Origin: Liquidambar formosana | Taxonomy: Eukaryota; Streptophyta; Magnoliopsida; Saxifragales; Altingiaceae | Length of the DNA: 64,000 nucleotides | Reading direction: 5' to 3' | Assembly: GCA_039720395.1 (NCBI GenBank) | Contig: CM077832.1 | Coordinates: forward strand, 30,749,316 to 30,813,315 | In this document: one piece after another, positions 24,311-35,626 of the stretch | How the letters are laid out: every line of letters begins with the position of its first letter | Position numbering within the stretch: the stretch's first letter is position 1 | Notes under the pieces: generated by a model | The model's input: the letters and a program-made list of their open reading frames with translations, nothing else | What the model was told of the DNA's origin: nothing | Database searches by the model: none | Program-made: the position numbers and the translations under genes

Positions 24311-24500
24311 AAAGAGTTTGAATGGTACGTTGGTTGTTTTTTAAATTTAAAAAGAAAATGCTCCTAGGAACGGAAAATAATCACGTTACTTATACTTCAA
24401 GTCTTAATTAAAACCCGGCCACTTTAAAAGTAAGCAAAGTTAGGTTACTGTCTGATTAAATAAATGAGATGTGTTCGAATTGAATTAGGCAAAGTTTTTC
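24311..24500 (+). repeat. Second, partial SINE of the same type
   Basis: The TTAATTAAAACC..CCACTTTAAAAGTAA segment recurs at about 24403-24436. It is followed by another box B-like GATGTGTTCGAATTGAATT (about 24467). It looks like a tandem or nested partial copy of the SINE at 24133. Confidence 0.45.
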
Positions 24501-26047
24501 ATTTGATAAAGAGTTTGAATAGAAGAGATTCCCACCTTCAAATAAACTAAATCAGCCACCAGTGGGGCAGTGGTTGCTGCCCTGAAAAACAATATTTATG
24601 TGCAAGGCTTAGGTTAGCTGGATTTGGGGTCTTGGAATTCACACGTAGTAAAGAAGGCCATGTGAGTGATCAGATCGATCCAGCCCTTGTCATTTTCTAC
24701 CAAGGACTGCCTTCACTATTGTTATGGTCCTTTTACTGCGCCAAATGGATGATTCAGTCTTACTCTACCAATTTTTTGGTTTAACATTTTGGTACAAAGG
24801 AAAATCAAGGACTAGTTATTTGGCAAATCTGAAAATCTAACCAATTGAGGATAAATTTTGTCAATTTTGATTTTATATTATTTGGTTTTTTTTTTCCTAC
24901 TAATCAGTTTAGTTTTGTTCTAGAAACAAAGCATAAATATAATTTTTTTCAAACCAATTATGACTTGGTTTATTTAAAAACCAAATAATAGTTGAAGACC
25001 AAACCTAATCTGATCCAGTTTTTTAATTTCCCAAACAAGTTATTATGACTCTCTTGTGACTTGGTTTACAATCAATATCAATATTTGTTATTTTTTATAT
25101 TATAATTGTTCAAATTTTAATCATTATTTTGCTTCCATATATTAAAAATATATTTATTGTTCATAAAAAGGTTATGAATTTGTGTTTTTTTGTTATTTTT
25201 TTTACCTATATAATTCTTTGTTATAGTAAACTTTTGTATTTTGTAGTAATAATAAGATAGTATAAAAAATTCTCTACAAACCAAACCAAACCAACCCAAA
25301 CTTTGCATGAGTTGGATTGGGTTGATTTTGTCGTAGTAGTATATGGTTTGGTTACTGATTAATAAAATGAAAACCAACCCTCGATTGAGTGTTAAAATCC
25401 CATTATTTCTAATTCTCAAGGGGTGAATCGAGTAGTCCTAGAACCTCTTGTCAAGTAAGAGATCTTAAGTTCAATTTTCAATCGTCTCTATTTCATTTTT
25501 ACAAAAACAGAGACTGTAAATTACTGAAAATTAAATTATAGATTTTGAAAAACCATCTTTTTACAAAGTTTTTCAAAATAATGGTTTTTTTAATAACAAC
25601 ACAACATATTTTTGTGAAAACATTTTATATTTTTTTATAAAATTTTGAAACATTTAAAATAAATAAATAGTATAAACGAATTTTTGTGATAACAATTGAC
25701 AATAGCAGCCCGCAAAGTTAAAGTCATAGCAAAATCCAAACTTGTTATGAATTTCAATTTTCAACCCAAGGCACAACTATAGGCCCAATGACCAAACGAA
25801 ACCATACGCACTTAAAAAGGCCCCCAACACCCGGTTCATTTCTTGCAACGGTAAGATTTATATAAATTAGAAATAAGAAACAGGAAAGAAGAAAGTATGG
25901 AGATTCGAGTCAAACAGGTATCGGCGTCAGTAAAAATATTGCTCCAGAACGCACACATACTCTCTCTCTCTCTCTCTAAATAACAAATAATTATATGTAT
26001 CTACATTTCTTAACATTTCTCTCTCTTGCAACTTATCATCACCATCC
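24501..26047. other. Upstream region of the membrane-protein gene
   Basis: No gene is seen. A patch rich in AACCAAACC and GGTTTGG (24840-25420) resembles the hAT-type elements at 47.5, 55.1 and 59.2 kb, but its ends are not clear. A (TC)n tract at 25961-25977 lies in the probable 5' leader of the downstream gene, a common position in plants. Confidence 0.45.
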
Positions 26048-26599
26048 ATGGCAGACTATGAGAGCAGCCAGCAAGTAATCCCAAAAGAAACAGCACTCCA
26101 AGCCTTAAACACCATAATACAGCTCCACTTCGAGAAGACCCTCGAGAAGAAAAGAGCAGTAGACCTCCAAAAGAAAGAACTATGGAAGCTCTTTCAGCTT
26201 TTCTTCATCTTTCTAGCTCTTATTTTCATTGCCCAAGTAGAGTCACCGAGGCTCCAATGCAGACACTGCTGGGTCCCCATTACCTTCCTGTCCCTAGCCC
26301 ACCTCATCTTCTACGTGTCAGTGGCTCAGACCCTCAGGTGCATCAACGGGTTCAAGTACCAAAGGAGGTGCCACAAGCTCACCCTTGGGTTAGCCACTGA
26401 GAGGCTGAGGCAGATGAAGATGAGATTGAGTGGTGGTGGTGGAGAGGAGTGTGATGGGGATGAGTTTGAGATACATTATCAGGAGCCACCTGAGAGCTAC
26501 TTTGGTAAGTTCAAGAGGAATTGGGCTTTCCACTTTGGGTTCTTGATCTTGATTTATGGGTTCATGGTTTCTTCCTCTGTTGTGATCCTATGTTTCTAG
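26048..26599 (+). CDS. Conserved-looking plant membrane protein, function unknown
   Basis: A single exon encodes 183 aa. ATG 26048 sits in a good context (ATCCATGGC). The N-terminus is hydrophilic and helical (KETALQALNTIIQLHFEKTL). Three hydrophobic segments follow at about 46-63, 76-96 and 160-182, which I take as membrane spans. A CRHC motif lies between spans 1 and 2, and a loop of about 60 residues rich in Lys/Arg, then Gly and acidic residues, lies between spans 2 and 3. Complexity and codon use are those of a real gene. I recognise the style of a land-plant family of unknown function but cannot name a role. With three spans the two ends should lie on opposite sides of the membrane. Confidence 0.85.
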   Translation: MADYESSQQVIPKETALQALNTIIQLHFEKTLEKKRAVDLQKKELWKLFQLFFIFLALIFIAQVESPRLQCRHCWVPITFLSLAHLIFYVSVAQTLRCINGFKYQRRCHKLTLGLATERLRQMKMRLSGGGGEECDGDEFEIHYQEPPESYFGKFKRNWAFHFGFLILIYGFMVSSSVVILCF

Positions 26600-27328
26600 T
26601 GTTGTAGTTTGTTTTTTGAGTTGGATGGAATTTGCATATTTGGTTCATAATCATTGGAATATAATTTCAATTAATGGTGATGGGTTTTACTAATTTGATT
26701 TGGGAATTTATTGTATTTTGTAAAATCTTGATTGGGTGAAATTTCAATCTCAAATTCATATCATTTATCCCCCTTTTTCTCTAGCATTTGCTGCACTCAT
26801 TAGCAGTGATTTTTCCTTTTTCTGGGGTGTTCATAGGATTTCAGAAGGTAAGAAAGAAGGGGGGGTCTCTTGATTTAGGATACAACCATAACATTTTCTT
26901 ACTTTTTTTCTGTTGGAATTTTTTTTCTCTTGGTTTAAAGCAGAATGTAAAATGTTGTGAAACAATGGGTTGATGGGATGCTTCATTTGGACCTACATAC
27001 TTTCATTTCTCTCCAATTTTTTCTCCTTGGTAGTGTTTAAATGGAAAATCTGCTTTTCAATGTTCATCGGAAATGGCAGTAGCAAGAAGCCAAGAACACA
27101 GGAGAGACAGGAAGCATCCATATCTATATATAATATAACAATAAATAAATATTTTATAGTCATGATGTAATTTAATTTTTTTAAATTTGAAATATGACCG
27201 ATAGAGGACTTGATTGTGCTGTGATGTTTACCACTTACTGTGGAATCCGAGGACTGGGCACTTGAGCTCTGAGGCAGAAAGTCCTCATCTGCTGCCATTA
27301 CTGACCATTTCAGCAAAAGCCAACTTCC

Positions 27329-27370
<42 letters not shown>

Positions 27371-28392
27371 TTTCGAGGAAATGCTTTGACAGCTAGTAGA
27401 GGCATAGAACTTCCATGCTTTTACGGTTTTATTTTTGTTTTATTTACTTATTTACAATGACAATGGGGAAAAATTACCCATAATAAAATCAAAATTCCAA
27501 AACCCAGAAGAAAACTTTAATTTTTTTATATTTTTTTAATTGCTTGGACACTTTCATCACCTTCCCTATTTAACTTTAAAATTTCAAGACTTTTCAAAAG
27601 GCTGAATTTTTTTTCACTAAAAGCTGGGAAATTTCAATACCTTTTTGTGGGGTGTTATGACAGATGGGTGTTATTCCATCTTTTTGCCCTACATTCTGTC
27701 TCATGCTTGTAATTTCCTTGGTATGCATGGACAGTCCAAATTAGGAATTCCGGTTCCATGTTTGATTCATGATTAAAGGAAACCCAAGAAAAAAAGGGCA
27801 AAAAGAAAGAGAGCACCACTAATGATGTCTTCATGTTCACGGTGTCTGCTTTGGAGGAACAATTTGGGCTTAAAACTTTGGAAAGGAATAATTTTCTTTA
27901 ATGATTGTTGGAATCAAGCAAGTTCCTTGAGTGAATTGTAGCTTGTGAAAAATTTTCTGTCTTTAATTATTTGTAATGATTCAACCTTGCACATTAGTTG
28001 TCGTTCCTGTTCTTTCCCCACATTTTCTCGGCAACCAAACAGAACATTAGTCTTCAATAAAAGGTGAACTTCACATCAATTTCTTATCCCTAGAAAAGAA
28101 ATCATCCTGTTGAAATTTGCTGGGCCTCGCACAGGAAACTGATGGATTACATGAACTAATATGATAAAATTATGCCGACCACCGACTACATTTTCATTAT
28201 TGATAATGGACACTACAGCACAAGGACTGACCAACATTGTCGGTCACTAAATATTAATTAGTTCCCCATTCAATGAAAAGAATAGATTAATGACAAATAA
28301 ATTTAACATTACATCTCTTATTCTTTTTTGAAGCTCCAGTGAGAAGAGAAATCTATTGAGTAACTCAGTTCATTTGGACCAAAATCTACAGC
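26600..28392. other. Region between the convergent membrane-protein and DnaJ genes
   Basis: It holds the 3' flank of the upstream gene and that of the minus-strand DnaJ gene. A (CT)n run lies at 27332-27365. No exon was found. Confidence 0.5.
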
Positions 28393-31300
28393 TTACACTG
28401 CCGAGAGAGCACTGCACAATGATTTGTAGGCATCGACGCAGAGTTTAAATTTCTCCTCCGCCGTTGCCTGCACACATGTATGACAGCCAAATCCTGTTAT
28501 TTAAAAGTGTGCCCTTTTTTTTTTCCTTTTTATTATTATTTTTTTTCAGCATAGCATAGCCAAAGAAGTTTATGAATCAATTTCAAACATTGAATAGCAT
28601 GTTCTGGGGCTATAAGATAACTCAAATGGAAGAAACCAAAGATCAATCTAATGTCAAAGCTCAACAGTTAAAAGCTTGACATGCAAAAGATTGATTCATA
28701 AATCAGGTATGAGTCTCATGACCAGTGGTAAATGATAAAATGAAAGAGGACCATCAATCTGGGTTCTTAATATGTCTATCCAACTAATGGACAGGCCCCA
28801 GCCCCAAACTTAATCATAGGATGATATATAATCAGTAGATGATTAGGCTACAGTCCACCAATCTGGTGTTCCATTGAATAAGAATCCCAAATCCAACATA
28901 CAGGTAACAGTTGCCATACATTTCTTAAAGCATTCAACACTCTTACCATTCAAAAAAATAAGAAATTCAAAGGGTGGAAGCCAGAGATCTATAAACATAC
29001 CTGTGAAGGGCCTTGGTGCTTATCAGGATGCCACTTCAGAGCTGATGAGCGAAAACTGCAAGGACGAGATAATTCGATAACTTCTTTTAAGTTTGAAATA
29101 TGTAAAATACTAATAATGAAAGGAATAAAAAAAATCGTTGAATCACAAGACAATGTCTTAGTGTCTAATTTGTACTTTAATGTGCATGAAGGCAATTAAG
29201 CACGTACGCATTTTTAACATCTTCAATCTTTAAAGGACCTCTTGGAGGGAGACCAAGTATTGTTCTATCGGAATAAGAGCCTACAACACATGACTCATAA
29301 TCAGACTCAGTTTCACTTGTGGTCTCCCATTCTTTCTTTTTGTTGTTTGTGTAGTTGGAATGCTCTCTCCACTCAAATCCAGTTGTTGAACTTCGGAAAG
29401 AAGAGTCCTCCTGTGACCTGAACGACCAAGTAAACCATCTGTTCCCCAACGTTGCTTGAAAGATTCTCTCGGGATGCTCATCACAGTCCTCAGAGAAATA
29501 CTCTTTTCTGAGCTTACCTGAAAGTGTAATGAAGGAAAGAATCAAATCTGTCAGCATACAGATGCAGGTTAGCATTCATAAAAGCAAACAATACACACAG
29601 GTTTTCGTTTTTATTTTTATTTCTCTCTTTCTTTCCTGTTAAATCTTCCACATTTTTAACTGTAAGATTAATACTATATATATGGAGCACAGTGTGTATA
29701 CAATATTAGAGCAGAGAGGAAATCCAAATTGGATCAATTTGTAAGATAACTTGGCTGATATAATGGAAATGCAAATTCTTAACATACACAGGATCATGGA
29801 TTTATCAGTGTTGTTCTCAGTGTTGAATTCACATCTTGTAGCTTCCAATTGGAAAGTAGGAAAATTTCTACCAAAGTTCATCAGGTATAGTAATTCAATT
29901 AACCCCCACCCTGAATAAATTACAAATAAAGACACAAATTGACGAATCAAACTTTGCTTCTTCACAATTGGAGATAAAAAAATTAAAGGGTAATTGGCTC
30001 CTCTTTAATCTATTCTTAATATCTGTCTTCCTTTTTGATGAAGTAATAATTTATTAATAAAAAAGGGGAAGCCCCCTGTACATGTGAGGGTATACAAAAA
30101 AAAAAAAAAAAAAGAAAAAGAAAAAAGAAAAAAACCAGAGACACCTTACAATCCATAAGTTTAAAGCATCCACAAAAGATTGCACAAAGGAGCTCAGCTG
30201 ACAAAGCCCACTGGATCTCCCCATTCAAAACTTAAATTTAAATAAATATATAAATAAATAAATAACAAATGAGCCTCTCCCAATTCTCTCCAAAGACCAT
30301 TCCAACCCGTCAAAAGTTCTTTGATTTTGCTCCCTTCCAAACTGACCAAAAAATAGCAAGGGGAATAATTTTCCAAACTGAAACCGAAAATGAGGCTGTA
30401 CTTCTAACCCACCAACTCTTGATCAAATAAAAAGGAGATTTGAGGCAAAACCCAAAAAGGCCTAAAACTATGAAACTATGAAGCACGGATAAGGATATGG
30501 GATACGGATACGATGCGATACGGATACACCGATTCGGCAATTCTAAAAAAATTTAGGATACGATACGGTAGGGATACGTTAATAAATAAATATATTAATA
30601 TTAATATTTGGTCTAAACATATATATAATAAACATAAAGGAAGTCTGAGACATCTACAAAATCAATTAATATACAAGAATAGATGTACAAAGAACACATC
30701 CATAAGCATCAACCATGTTCATCATTCATAGAAAAAAACTAGAAAGACATTAACATTACGAAATAGCCATTTAACTTTATTGCTTTACAATTGTTGCCCT
30801 AAAAGATAGATAGAGGAAAGAGAACTAAGATGAAAGAATTAAAATGGGTTTATAGTTTCAATTAAAGTATGGGTATTATGTTTTTTTTTTTTTTAAATAA
30901 ATAAATAAATTTACCCCCGTTTATTTAGAAATAAATAATTACAAACTAACTCTAAAGAAATCCCAAATGTATGCGAGATGTATCGGAGGTGTATCCAATG
31001 ATGTGGCAATGTGTGTTACTGTTCCGATACGTATCCGATACGAATTCGTTGTGGGGTTTTTTGAAGTAACCATGCTTCATAGCTCTGAAAGCAACTATGC
31101 CAAAGATATCAGGCAACTTTACAATGCAAAGAAAGATGATTCAACGATTCTGACTCCTCGCACATCACGCACCAATTAAGAAACACAACCTATTCTCTAT
31201 TAATTATCCAAGGTCAAGCATCTCACCTTAGACACTACCAAAAAAATGAAAAAAAAAATCCACCTTAGATGGCACAGCTATCAACCAAATCTTTTTTGCC

Positions 31301-32285
31301 AGAAAGGGATCCAAATTCCTAGTTTATACTAAAGAACGAAAAAAAGACCTTACAATGAAGCTCTCGTCTGCAGCCCTCCTCCAACAAATGCGGTTAGGGG
31401 CCGCCCTATCTATCTACTCTCCATAAAGCTTCTCAAAAACCTAGACCCCTCGTCCAACTCCCAGTCATAGAGGCTCTTTTTAAAAGGAACATCCCAATTA
31501 ACCACCTCATTAGACCATGCCACATTGTCTTTTACCCAAGGGCCCTTGACCACCTCCAAGCTATAAAGAAGCAAATGAGCATCCATCAAAGCTCTATCCC
31601 CACACCACGCGTTTGACCAAAATCACACTTCATCCTCGAGGGTCTCAAAATATGAATATCAGATATATCGACAGATATATCAAAAATATAGATATCGATT
31701 TAGAGATATCAATTTAGAGATATGACAGATATTATTAATTAAAAACAGACATTTTCATTGAAACTCTAGGGCAAATTGATTTAGAGTCTAACAAAAAATT
31801 TAGATTTAAAAAATTGCAATTTAAACATGTATAATACAGGTATATGTTGTGTAGGGTATAAAAAAATCTGTTGCGTCGAGGAAATAAATAATATAAATTT
31901 ACGCAAATCCAACATTTAAATGTTACTCCCTTTATTAAAAAAAAAAAAAAAAAAAAACACGCTTTTTTAGGAAGCCTTATTAAATGCTTTCACATTAACA
32001 TAATTATTATAACATTCCAATTTTTCTCTCAATTTTACAAAACATTATAAATAGATAAAACATGAGAAAGGGAATTGTAGGAAATTTAATAAAAAGAATT
32101 ATTGACTTTTTGAATTGGACAATAATTTTGGAACATCCCAAAAAGGAAAGAATGCCAATAAAATAGGAACAGAGGGAGTACATAACATTGAAATACATAT
32201 TTGCAACATTTAAATGTAAAGTGCCACTAGACTAAAGGCCATTAGCTAGAAATTATATTTTAAATTTTGTGAAATACTAAGCATA

Positions 32286-32333
<48 letters not shown>

Positions 32334-32485
32334 TATGTATACGGAGATGATCGAGTGCGGATCGTCCGGGAAAGATCGAACGGCTGAGAGCCACACGTCT
32401 CTTTCATATGCATCCGTGTGTTTGCCACACATGGCTGGTAGCCATGTGATCTCGTCCAAGACAGTCCACACCTGATCATTCTTGG

Positions 32486-32532
<47 letters not shown>

Positions 32533-34309
32533 AAAGTTAAAAAATTAGTAAAGCTCTTTTTTTTTTAATTTTTTTTATTATTAAAAAAAAATCAAAACAA
32601 TAAGAAAGAGTAGAGCTATTTCAAAAAGGCTATAAATGTAAAGGTAAGAAGGAAAAGTTCTTAGAAAAAAAAAGATTTTGGGGGGGGGGGAGGGTAAGAA
32701 AGTAAATTTAAAAAGAATTATGGATTACATTTACAAAAATGTAAAAAGTGGGTTTTTTAATTAATAAAAGGTTTATTTTGCCTTTTAAAAGGGGTTATAA
32801 AGTGAAACTATGAAAAGTGATAAGTTATCACTTTATCTTTTACAATTTGGGCTCAGCAAACAAAAGTAAAAAAGAAGAAAAATAGGGCTCCAAAAACACA
32901 AGTGAAGAGCGGTTTCCATGGGGGTTTGACAATAATGCTGGAAGGCCAAGACACCAACAACAACAGAGTGATGAAAATGCAACAGCACTGTACCAGGTAT
33001 GTAAGGTGTTGTCTTCTACTCTTCTTCTTTTTCTCCTTCTCCGATGGTAAGGACAATGGTGATGGTGAGGATGTCAATGAAGGTGAAGGTGATGGTGATA
33101 GTGATAGCAGGCTATTCTTCTTCTTCTTCCTTTGAAATTTTCTCTTTGAAATTTTCTTTAAAAAGTTAGAAATTTGCACAGATCTGTGTATTGATTTGTT
33201 GTCAATATAGAGGATATCAGCAATAATATCTACAATAATATGTTAAAATGATAAGGGAAGCTATATGTGTATTAACACCCATCAATACAACAATATATCA
33301 GCAATATATTTGATTTTTAAGACTATGCTCCTACTTGAAATCTGATCTCTCCCTCAAACAAGTAGATCATCACTCACCTCCATAAACTAGAACCGTAAGT
33401 GTTGCTAGACTCCTCAGTCCTCCAACCTCCCTCACAACCATACTTCCAAACCAAAACTTATCTCCACATAACATCCAATTCCATAGCAAATCCCCACAAC
33501 CACTTCACCAGCAATGCCTAATTCACTTTTCTAAGCAATCTAAATCCCAAACCCCTTATCTCTTTCGGAGCACCAACCTCACTCCATTTGACTAGGTTCT
33601 TATCCCCAAGCCCTGCCTAAAGGAAGTTTCTTTGCAATTTTTCAAGCCTGCTAGTTTCATTGAAGCTAGAATCTGGAAAAGAGACATAAAATAAGTAGGT
33701 AAGCTGCCTATCATGCTACAAATCAACGTCTTCTTCCCCCCTTTCGAAATATAGCCTCTCTTCCACGAGGCCAACCTTTTCTCAACTCTTCCAATCACCA
33801 GATCCCAAATCACTTTTGATCTGTATGGAGCTCCCAAAGGCAAACCAAAATAGGATGTGGGAAGAGTACCCCTTCACAACCCAAGTTCAAAGCCAACCCA
33901 CTCACTTTCACCCCAAGCCCTACTACAAACAATTTACTCTCTTGACAATTTTCACCCTACTACCAGATCGAGTGATGTCGAACATCTCCATCACAACTTC
34001 TAAAATCCTTCTTTCCACCGCTGAAACCCTAGACACCATCTCTCATTCTTTGATGAAAGAATTATGTCATCACACAAAGGTAAAATAGTATCCTGCCTCG
34101 AGAGGCAGAGGTCCAAGTTCGACTCTTGCTAAACCCCTTGGGGCCACTCACACAAGGTTCCATGGTTCTCATGGGCCTTGGACTTACCTGGTCCATATGG
34201 TTTGTAAGGTCTTATGTGGGCTCGGGGTTTGCCCGAAGGGCTTCCTCGTTATCATAAAAGAAAAAAAGGTAAAATTGTATCTTCCATGGTAATTAATTGG
34301 CCAACAAAT

Positions 34310-34346
<37 letters not shown>

Positions 34347-35595
34347 GAATTCTGAAAACAATATCTAAACAAAAGCTTAAGGTTAAAGGAAGGCAGGGTT
34401 TCAAATTCAAAAGTCCCATCTATATATTTTTATAATATCATTACATAATCGTTCTTCCATAGTGCAAACTAATGCTCCAAGCCCCAATTTAAGGAAAAAT
34501 AGACGATACATGGATTTTTTAACCCTTTAACTTCAGTCTTAACCTTTCTCGTTCATAGTCATCACTAACTGAACACCAAAATACACTGACACCAATAGGA
34601 TCCTTATTCTAATTTGGATGCAAACTGTAGCTTTTTTACCCACATAGTTCCAAAATCCTGGAACCATCACTAGAGTATCATGCAATAAACCAAATAGTTT
34701 ATGCATAAGAAAACAGTCACGTGTGCCAACATTTCAAATGCAATATTTCACCTATTCCCTCTTGGAAAATTGATATTGTGGTGTGACAAATAAATGTCAA
34801 GAGTCTGAAAACAGCTTCCAGGTAAGGGATGTACTGGCTTGAGAAGATCGAAGGGGATGGCATTTATTTGTTTATGTTTATTTGTGCTATCCAATGTTTG
34901 CATTGTCCATAATCTCCAAGACAGTTCAAAACAGCATCAAGGCTTAAAAAATAAGCAAGATCTCAGTAGGCATAACCAGCCGAGGTGTAGTCAAAGGTGA
35001 TCCTTTGGTGCTCTTTTTACTCCTTACTCATTAGGCATATGCTTCACACAACCTTTTGAATTAATTTTTTATGCTGACCAATCATATATTTCTTTTGGTA
35101 TTTGGTTGCATTTACGAACTTCCAACCATGTTTTTTTCAATTTTTATACATTTTATATTAACCATTTCTCTAGGTAGAATAGTGTTCAGCCTTTATTTAT
35201 TATGTCTATGTACATTTTTATAATTTAATCTGTAATGCAAAATGAACCCATTTTTCTTTGATTAACTATGCTACTATGATCCTAAATATCCCAAAAATGT
35301 TCGCACATTTTTTTTAATTGTTTTGGTGTTTATTAAATTTTAAAATACTATTCTTAAAATAAAATTCACAAATCGAAAGGCTTACAGTGCCTGCGTTGAG
35401 GCTTATGCCTCACCTTTCTTTGTTGCCTTTAAAAACATTACCTTCATGATCATAAACTCGAGCATTGTGGCAACTTAATAGGTAATGTTACCAAGTGAAT
35501 GCTGCTAAAGCCTGTGCCGCATGGCAGCGTTGGCACCGCTTAGGTGGGGTGAGGGTTAGGAGTTTGAATTTTATCATTGCACAACCAATACCACC

Positions 35596-35626
<31 letters not shown>

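Larger units (their letters stand above)
31645..33300. mobile_element. Unclassified insertion within the LINE
   Basis: LINE coding similarity stops near 33300 and resumes near 31640, so about 1.65 kb was inserted. The left end carries repeated GATATATC and GATATC words (31660-31725). The right end carries similar words (33205-33310: GATATCAGC, ATATATCAGC). This is compatible with an AT-rich DNA transposon. The exact termini and target duplication could not be fixed. The interior holds two microsatellites and a gene-like GC-richer patch at 32900-33110. Confidence 0.5.
30025..34300 (-). mobile_element. LINE ORF2 fragment inside DnaJ intron 4, split by other insertions
   Basis: Read on minus, a decayed catalytic box (EDTIL...CDDIIL) lies near 34060-34290. 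It is followed by GLPLGAPYRSKVIWDLVIGR and KRLASWKRGYISKGGKKTLI (33592-33845), then GLGFRLLRKVN. After a gap come FWSNAWCGDRALM (about 31600), the zinc-binding block NWCVMCEESESLNHLSLHC (about 31110-31170) and IIPLAIFWSVWK (about 30350). It ends in a 3' tail whose T-rich complement is near 30025-30120. Three later insertions interrupt it: an hAT element, an unresolved element and a SINE. It lies in the same orientation as the gene. Confidence 0.85.

Noticed and set aside
25240..25430. AACCAAACC-rich patch as a complete hAT element
   Set aside because: Although the words match the elements at 55 and 59 kb, a left terminus and target duplication could not be found.
32246..32531. Minus-strand frames rich in Cys-Val and Tyr-Ile repeats
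   Set aside because: They are translations of (CA)n and (AT)n microsatellites, not proteins.
32853..33179. Minus-strand frame rich in Ser-Pro and Phe
   Set aside because: It is low-complexity translation of CT/TC and GAT-rich DNA inside a transposon insertion. It is kept only as a possible captured fragment on the plus strand.
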